A DNA stretch of 64,000 nt from Cyclospora cayetanensis (taxonomy: Eukaryota > Apicomplexa > Conoidasida > Eucoccidiorida > Eimeriidae): contig NW_020312147.1 of the NCBI RefSeq assembly GCF_002999335.1, positions 62,001-126,000 of the forward strand, written 5' to 3'. Position 1 is the stretch's first letter; each line of letters opens with the position of its first letter. The translations under genes were made by a program, and so were the position numbers. Under the pieces are notes generated by a model that worked only from the letters and a program-made list of their open reading frames with translations, was not told where the DNA came from and did not search any database. Positions 58,401-64,000 of this stretch are shown piece after piece.

Positions 58401-61391
58401 CGGTGGCGCACATGCGGATGGAGCTGCCGTTTGGCCTGTCTTCCAGCAGTTTGTCTTCGATTCTAAAGGATTGCGTGCTGTGTTTGAGCGGAAGAGACCG
58501 CCAGAGCGTTGTCTTTGTTCCCACGAAGGCCGAAGCGGATGCGCTAGGCCATGCGGAGGGCATGGGCCTCCTCTCTGCAGCAGTGCTGCACGGAGGCATC
58601 GAGCAAGAAACCCGAGAAAAAGTGATGCAAGGATTCAGGAGTGGTAAGTCCTTAGATCTGGGCTTGTACGCGCAGCCGCTGCCACTGCATGCAGTGCAAA
58701 AGGCAGTACTGCAGGCTCTCCCGCGCTTCCCCAAGACGTCGGCATCCCGCACGCCGATGCAGAGAAGGCTGGACTGCCAGTTCAGGAACCCCACTGGCAG
58801 AGAGCAACGAGGGGCAGGCGAAGGCTCCGGCTGCACCCGAAGTCATTATAGTATCATTTTGTCGGTGCTCTCTCTCTCTCTGCGCCTCTCTGAGGAACCC
58901 CTCCACAGACCGCTTTGTGGTCGCGGTCCTACGTAGCTCCACGCAAGCGTAGGAGGAGCTATACTTGGAGAACCACCTCGCATGCTGCATGAAGCATGCT
59001 GAAGCTTGCACAGGATGGCATTGAATGTGCTTTTGCAGGTGGCAAGCTTGTCGCTCTGTGTGCCTGCATATCTATCTGTGTGTGCCCGTCTATCCGTCTG
59101 AATGCGTGCTTGCACTCAGGGCGGTACAGGGCCCTCATTTGTACGGACGTAGCTGCAAGAGGCATTGACGTGGCCAACGTGGATCTGGTAAGCTCTCGGC
59201 TTGTTGCTTTTCATGGTGGCAGCGGCTGACGCCCTTAAAGCGCGCCTTCAGGAGACGAGCAAACCCTAGCCTAGCCTTGTGCTGGTGTATCTGTGCGGTT
59301 CGCCAACACCCTTGCCCTGCCGTCGTGTCATGCGGACCAGCGGTTTCTGTCGCCTCCTTGGACTAAAAATGCTGCCATGAGACACACACACTGCGAGCCA
59401 CAGGAGGAAGCGGGCACACTGGCGCCCCCTAGAGGCAGTGAAAAGCAGAGAAGGCGAGACACATGGGGAAGCACTTTCGTGTGTTGTACGTGCCCAGCGC
59501 GTCTCCTTTGCTACACGGGCGCCCGTTTGTATTGGGTGTGTCTTGTACTAGGTGATACAATACGGCGTGGTCCCCGACAGCGACCAGTACATACACCGCA
59601 GCGGCCGCACGGGCCGTGCGGGGAGGCGTGGCGTTTCGCTTTTGTTGCACACGCCAAATGAGCGGCGGGAGGCAGAAAGACTGGAGAAGAGTTGCGGAAT
59701 CCGGTCAGCGGCGCTCGTTTTTGAGGGCTCCCAGCGTCCTTTTTCAAGCTGGATTGCGCGGAGAACAGGGAAATGCTTCGGGGGAGAGGGGGACAAAAAC
59801 ACGCTTCTGTCATTCTGGCGTGCGTGCCCTGCAGATTCGACCGTAGGGAGCTGCCAAGTGTGGAGGAAGTACTGGAAGCGACGGTGGGTGTGGCCAGTCT
59901 CCCTCCTTGCATTAGCTGAGTTGGAAAGAGCACCTAAAGCGTGATGCTATTTTTGGGGGGGGATCCTTCCTGAGAGCGTTCAGTTTGTCGGTCATCTCAC
60001 TGGCAGCGCACGCGATTGGGGCGTGTGAGCATGCGATGTTGCACCTCAGTCTGGATGCGTGAGCCGGGAGCTAGACTCGGTTTCTCCCTCCTTGATGCCC
60101 TTCTTTTTATCGGCGGCAGCCGATGTCTTGAAGAGGGCAGAGCGAGAAGGCGTAAATTTACAACAGGTTGTCGCTAGAGCTCTGGCGGTTGCAGCAGGAG
60201 TCAAGGTACACCCAAAGCACCAGCTGGCCCCTTAGGCCTTAAAACATAATGTCTCACCGACCCAACGGAGTTCGAATAGCCTCATAAGCGGCTGCAGGGT
60301 GCACTCCGCGCCGGCCCCACGGAATTCGAGGCACAACGTCTTTTTTCCTTCAGGAGTTGCCGAGCCGATCTCTGCTAACGCTGCGTGCCGGAGAGAAGAC
60401 CTTAGAACTGAAGAGACTCACAGATTGGGCTTCCGCCCGAGAGGCAGGGGACTGGTAGGGCCCAGCAGCACCTCCACGACCAGCGGCGCTCGGGTGTCCA
60501 TTTACTCGTGGAGCAGACTCAAATAAGAGGCGGGGACGCACTGACAGACCCTCATACATCTCCCTAGATGCTTAGGCATGGAAACTACTATGTGATCCTA
60601 GCACAAGTGTAAATGGGTGCGTTGTGCTCTCCAGGTTTACGCGTGTAATGCGCCAGAGCGAAGATCAGCAACTGAACTTCAAATTCGGGGAGCCGCGGCT
60701 GCACGCCACCGACAAAACGTGCGCTCGTGTGGCTGCGATGTGTTCTACCATGACTGCTTTTTGCTAAGTTGCTCTCCGGCCTCTCCTTCGTAGGTCCTAC
60801 AAATACTAACCTTCGTCCTTCCCAACTCATTTGCTGCATGCAGAGCGGCCTACCTCGACATCCAGGAAGGGGGCCTTGATGAGGTTGTAAAGGCTGTGAA
60901 CATCTGGACTCAACTGCACGTGCGTTCCAAGCCCTAAGCCAAAGCCCGCTCTGAACCCTTGGCTTTTAACACGTGTCAGCTGACATGCCCAGAAGCGCGA
61001 AGCTGCAATGTCGCTGTACGCATGTCCTGTACGGTGCAGCCGCATGATACAGTGCGGATCAGTCTCCCCACTACGCGCCCACTTTTGGAGCCTCTAAGAG
61101 TTTCTACCATTTCTTCCCCCCAGCACAGGCCTGGGGGCGCTCGCCGCAACTGGGGAGGCGGGGGGGGCCGTCCGCCACGGAGCTTTCCCTTTGAACGGAA
61201 AGAAGGACGACCAAGATTCTCACAAGGTATGCCACAAAGTGCGAAAGCTTTTAAGCCAGACCGGAAGGGGCCCCTTGTACAGACCTAGAGCTGGATGCCC
61301 TTGGAACGTCTGTGTTGCTACAGGCGCTTCGTATTCGGACTACTCGTCTGATGGCTTAAGGGGTCAGAGGCCCTACAAGAGAAGCCGCTAA
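55428..61391 (+). CDS. DEAD-box RNA helicase, DDX21/RH3 type with GUCT domain, probably apicoplast
   Basis: ATP-dependent RNA helicase; plastid RH3 and nucleolar DDX21 act in intron splicing and rRNA processing. Fifteen exons: 55428-55832, 56287-56349, 56572-56806, 56969-57254, 57915-58208, 58390-58643, 59120-59187, 59552-59703, 59835-59887, 60120-60205, 60354-60454, 60635-60718, 60844-60919, 61124-61226, 61324-61391, giving 775 residues with all phases agreeing. The N-terminus is a signal peptide (IQLVLVLLVPQLCC) followed by a Pro/Arg/Ser-rich, acid-poor stretch, the bipartite pattern of apicoplast targeting. Motifs: Q-motif region FPELQLNPLFAEAL, I ARSETGSGKT, Ia PTRELARQ, Ib ATPGR, II DEAD, III SAT, IV VVFVPTK, V CTDVAARGIDV, VI HRSGRTGRAGR. 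GUCT-like part: LPSRSLLTLRAGEKT to AAYLDIQEGG. The tail is Gly/Arg-rich (RRNWGGGGGRPPR). The exon 1 donor (GTTGCA) is weak. Confidence 0.92.
55975..56071. repeat. (TG)n-rich tract in helicase intron 1
   Basis: GTGTGTATG words between exons 1 and 2; read through as Cys/Val in unspliced frames. Confidence 0.85.
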
Positions 61392-61953
61392 ACTGCTGCC
61401 CCAAACCCTAGTAGACTGTTTCTTACTCTCGGTCGCCTAGGCTCCCCTCTCCCCCACATAAAGGCATGCAGCGGACGCCTCTCTTAATCGATTCATAAAT
61501 CACTTGGTGCACAGTTCCTCACTGCGATATCTCAAACACTAACATGCCCTTCAATTAAAGAGCGAAGGATGTCTACTGGGGCTACTGTGTAGACCCTATG
61601 ACTCGAGGTATTGCTGATGAGGCAATAGGGTTCGCCTTCATGGCTAGCTTCTTCGTCACAACTTCCAAGCGGGAGGCCTCTTTCTTTGCCAGAACACAAG
61701 TGTCATTCAGGCCTATGGCCACCGCAGTTGTAATTACTCTGAACAGCAAGTCTGAGTCAAAAAAGACCAGGCAACAGACCACTATCAAGCCACCTGCCCC
61801 CGCAGGATTGGCTAGGCAGCAAGCCAATCCTGACTCCAGACTTTCCAAACATGCTGGCCACTAAGGCCCCCGGTACCGACCTACCGAAAAATTGTAAAGC
61901 CTCCTTACAGGACCGCAAATAAATCCGCTTCTTTCTTCGTTTCGCCTAATCTG
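61392..61953. other. Convergent intergenic region
   Basis: Separates the 3' ends of the helicase (+) and the STEEP1-like gene (-). Two overlapping 88-codon ORFs on opposite strands (61582-61864) have hydrophobic stretches but no motif. No supported gene. Confidence 0.45.
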
Positions 61954-62550
61954 TTAACCGACGATGATCGGGTTCACAGGCGTGTCATTCTTTTCCTCTT
62001 CCCCCGGGAAGTTGCCTCCCGACTGGTCCCAGTGTCCTCTGTCTCTAAGGTGCTCCTCAAAGTGCTGGTCGTCCCTGGGAATGTAGCCACAAACTCTACA
62101 ACGCTTCTTGGGTTGCCACTTGGTTTTGGGAAGAATGACGTTCGCTTCAATCAAATAGAGCATCTTTGCCTCCATCCCGTGTGGCACCGACTGATACAAC
62201 ACATGCTGGCCGCACTCCTGGCACGCGTGGTAGTACTGTGTCTCGATACCCTTGAGCCTTCTGATTTTTGCGGGCTCTTCTACAGGCTTGGTAAACACCT
62301 TAACCGTCGCCTGGTCGGTGCAAAGCACCGGTGCATTATCCGTCCTCCTGCGTGGGAGTTTTTCTAGCTCCGCATCCGTGATAACTGCGTTGACCGTGCA
62401 CTTCTTGCAGTGTATCACCTTGAATTTGTCGTCCATGACGTACTTGTTCACATTTGTGAATACCCGAGAAGTGTATTTCTTCTTATTGAAACGATGGGCA
62501 CGATCGGCCTCACTCTCACGCTCACGGCCCGGGGGGGTCTTGTTCAACAT
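61954..62550 (-). CDS. STEEP1: STEEP1-like (CXorf56/UPF0428) protein with C-terminal C2H2-type zinc finger
   Basis: Predicted 198 residues from ATG 62550 (MLNKTPPGRE); the ATG follows an acceptor-like TATTTCCAG, so a 5' non-coding exon is likely. The core matches the STEEP1 pattern: YVMDDKFKVIHCKKC (family: xYYCxCG), ELEKLPRRRTDNAPV (family: LEKLPxRxxDxA), IRRLKGIETQYYHACQECG (family: RRPEGIExQYRxxCxxCG) and VLYQSVP (family: LFYQS). The two CxxC pairs probably bind zinc. Human STEEP1 promotes ER exit of STING; apicomplexans lack that pathway as far as I know, so the conserved role may instead be RNA-related or in ER export (inference). After about residue 150 an extra module, CRVCGYIPRDDQHFEEHLRD followed by RGH, looks like a C2H2/U1-type finger not present in the animal protein. 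Confidence 0.77.
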   Translation of the reverse strand: MLNKTPPGRERESEADRAHRFNKKKYTSRVFTNVNKYVMDDKFKVIHCKKCTVNAVITDAELEKLPRRRTDNAPVLCTDQATVKVFTKPVEEPAKIRRLKGIETQYYHACQECGQHVLYQSVPHGMEAKMLYLIEANVILPKTKWQPKKRCRVCGYIPRDDQHFEEHLRDRGHWDQSGGNFPGEEEKNDTPVNPIIVG

Positions 62551-64000
62551 TTCTGGAAATAGAAGATACGGAGATCTGGGGGAGCCTCTTGCAGAGGCAG
62601 AGGCGGGGAGAAGCGACACGCAGCTGTGATCTAATTTCCTCAATGCCTATACCAAAGAAGCCAGAAAGGTAAGTGAAGCCAAAAGAAAAGGCAAAACTAG
62701 AGACGAAGGGCCTAATCGGCGCTGGAAGTTAAACGTAAGGGATGCCGGAGGCAGAGAAGCAGTATGCCGTTTCCGACTGCGATCAATGAATACGCCCCAT
62801 CAAAAATCTGAAGGGATGGACTCGTCAAAAGGGATGAAGCATGAAAATAAATATCTGGTTTTCCGAAATAGTTCAAAAGTCTTCCTCCTGTCTGTCCGCG
62901 CAGTCCCAACCCAGCCCGCTGCGTGCAGTGTAGGGGGGCCCGGGGGCACGCGAGATGGTCAGGTGTGGTAGTATGCGCATCATAGCGTCAACAGGGAAAG
63001 GGCTGCATTTTTAAGTGTTCACATTGCGGTGGGCTCTTGATTCTCCCCTAAGTAGGTGGCGTATAGTTGTTGATGGTCGCGTCGCTCTCTTTGTACACAC
63101 ACAATCCAAACGCCTGGGGTTCTGGGGGGCAGCCGAGATCGGATGTTTTCTCAGCAATTCTCCTTCTGAGATGTATTGAACTTGTCTCCCTCCATGTGTC
63201 TGTGGACTCCACCCCTTTCGGCCGAGTCTAAGCAGACAGAAAGTAGTAGCCCTTGTGTATTCCATCTAACGCCGCATCGAGTTGAATAGGAACACCTACT
63301 ACACGGAAACCCTTTCTCCTCCTTCGCTATTGGGCTAACTCCTTCGCCTTGCAGTGAAACGGACTGCCTTTCGGTTTTTCGCCCCTCAGACGCAGACCGA
63401 GCTCTTGGTCCGCGCAGCCACATTCCAGTGCCCCTCATACCGCCGCAACACGTACATCCCACCGATCTGTAACCTTCATCCTTTGTCACTACATGCCCGA
63501 ATCCTGTATACGCCAATCACAATTTCTGGGGTACGAGCCCCTCTCATCGAATGGACCGACGGAACAACCGTCGCGTCTTGCTACCCAGGCCTCTTGTTGG
63601 TGGCCGGATTGCTCTGCATGCTACCTAGCTGATTTCGAGAACAATAAACAAAGATGAAGAACGTCCTCTACTTCTACGATGGTGTGCATCATCACAAGTT
63701 CGCTTTCAACCTCGCAGCTCCTTTGTTTCCCTGTTAATCCCCGGGTTTTCCATAGCTTCTGTACTATAGTGTATTGAGTTCATGTTTACGCACCCGATAG
63801 ATCCTTCGCCTCCAAAAGTTATACTTGCCGTCCTCCAAAAGCGAACTTCGTAGAAGGGCATGAACTTGGCTTGTGTTGGCCTTTCAACATGCATGCGTAG
63901 TTCAAAGGGTGTTGAATCCTGCAAGCCGTCGGGTTCTCGTGTGCAGTATCTGTACTTGAACGTGGCTTGTGTACTCATCTTGAGTGCCTCTATTCTTGCC
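62551..64000. other. Right end, unresolved
   Basis: A + strand ATG at 62648 (MPIPKKPE) with donor GAAAG|GTAAGT could join in phase to an acceptor at 63354 (CCTTGCAG), encoding a 47-residue peptide. The opposite strand of the same downstream region is also protein-like, so neither is claimed. A better ORF lies at 63706-63978 (-). Confidence 0.3.
63706..63978 (-). CDS. Hypothetical 90-residue ORF at the window edge
   Basis: ATG at 63978 (MSTQATFKYRYCTREPDG), ordinary composition without simple repeats (FELRMHVERPTQAKFMPFYE, VRFWRTASITFGGEGS). It ends at TGA-type stop 63706. A GCAAGT word after FWRT could be a splice donor, so the true gene may continue to the left. No family recognised. Confidence 0.35.
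   Translation of the reverse strand: MSTQATFKYRYCTREPDGLQDSTPFELRMHVERPTQAKFMPFYEVRFWRTASITFGGEGSIGCVNMNSIHYSTEAMENPGINRETKELRG

Overview
The window looks like nuclear DNA of an apicomplexan coccidian, most likely Eimeria. Genes are split by many short spliceosomal introns. CAG/CTG trinucleotide tracts run through coding and non-coding DNA and give poly-Q, poly-A, poly-S or poly-L depending on frame. One helicase has an N-terminal signal peptide of the apicoplast-targeting kind. All gene models were built by eye from reading frames, GT(GC)/AG splice sites, matching intron phases and remembered family motifs; no search was run.

Layout. 1-3.6 kb: no gene I can support. 3.6-4.5 kb (-): LYAR-like zinc-finger protein. 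5.17-7.96 kb (+): ten-exon METTL1/Trm8 tRNA (guanine-N7) methyltransferase. 12.2-12.9 kb (+): small mL43-like mitochondrial ribosomal protein, followed by tRNA-Pro(AGG). 14.2-15.9 kb (-): single-pass membrane protein with a TMEM106/LEA2-like domain. 18.3-19.8 kb (-): poly-Q basic protein. 22.0-25.2 kb (-): seven-exon lipoate-protein ligase with a 0.47-kb (CA/TG)n tract in one intron. 25.9-31.3 kb (+): neurochondrin-like protein, divergent from the ligase. 32.6-34.5 kb (+): coiled-coil protein. 35.8-37.7 kb (-) and 38.7-40.8 kb (+): a divergent pair, a 629-aa unknown and a GRIP-domain golgin, with a GC-rich hairpin between them. 42.1-44.1 kb (-): Q/A/L-rich putative membrane protein. 45.7-46.7 kb (-): Arg/Ser/Pro-rich ORF. 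47.8-51.5 kb (-): coiled-coil protein with a 15-nt microexon. 52.0-54.6 kb (-): 766-aa unknown. 55.4-61.4 kb (+): fifteen-exon DEAD-box helicase of the DDX21/RH3 type with a GUCT domain. 62.0-62.6 kb (-): STEEP1-like protein with an extra C-terminal zinc finger. The far right holds an unresolved ORF.

The recognised genes do not form a single pathway. They are housekeeping functions: tRNA methylation, mitochondrial translation, lipoylation, Golgi tethering, organellar RNA metabolism and nucleolar growth control. The catalytic and most conserved genes are almost free of homopolymer tracts, whereas the unrecognised genes, LYAR and the golgin carry them in linkers. I found no clustered biological system. 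The most unusual points are a 59-bp tandem repeat that multiplies a splice acceptor, a 15-nt microexon, a GC-AG intron inside a conserved enzyme gene, a TMEM106-like membrane protein, and a zinc-finger extension on a STEEP1-like protein.
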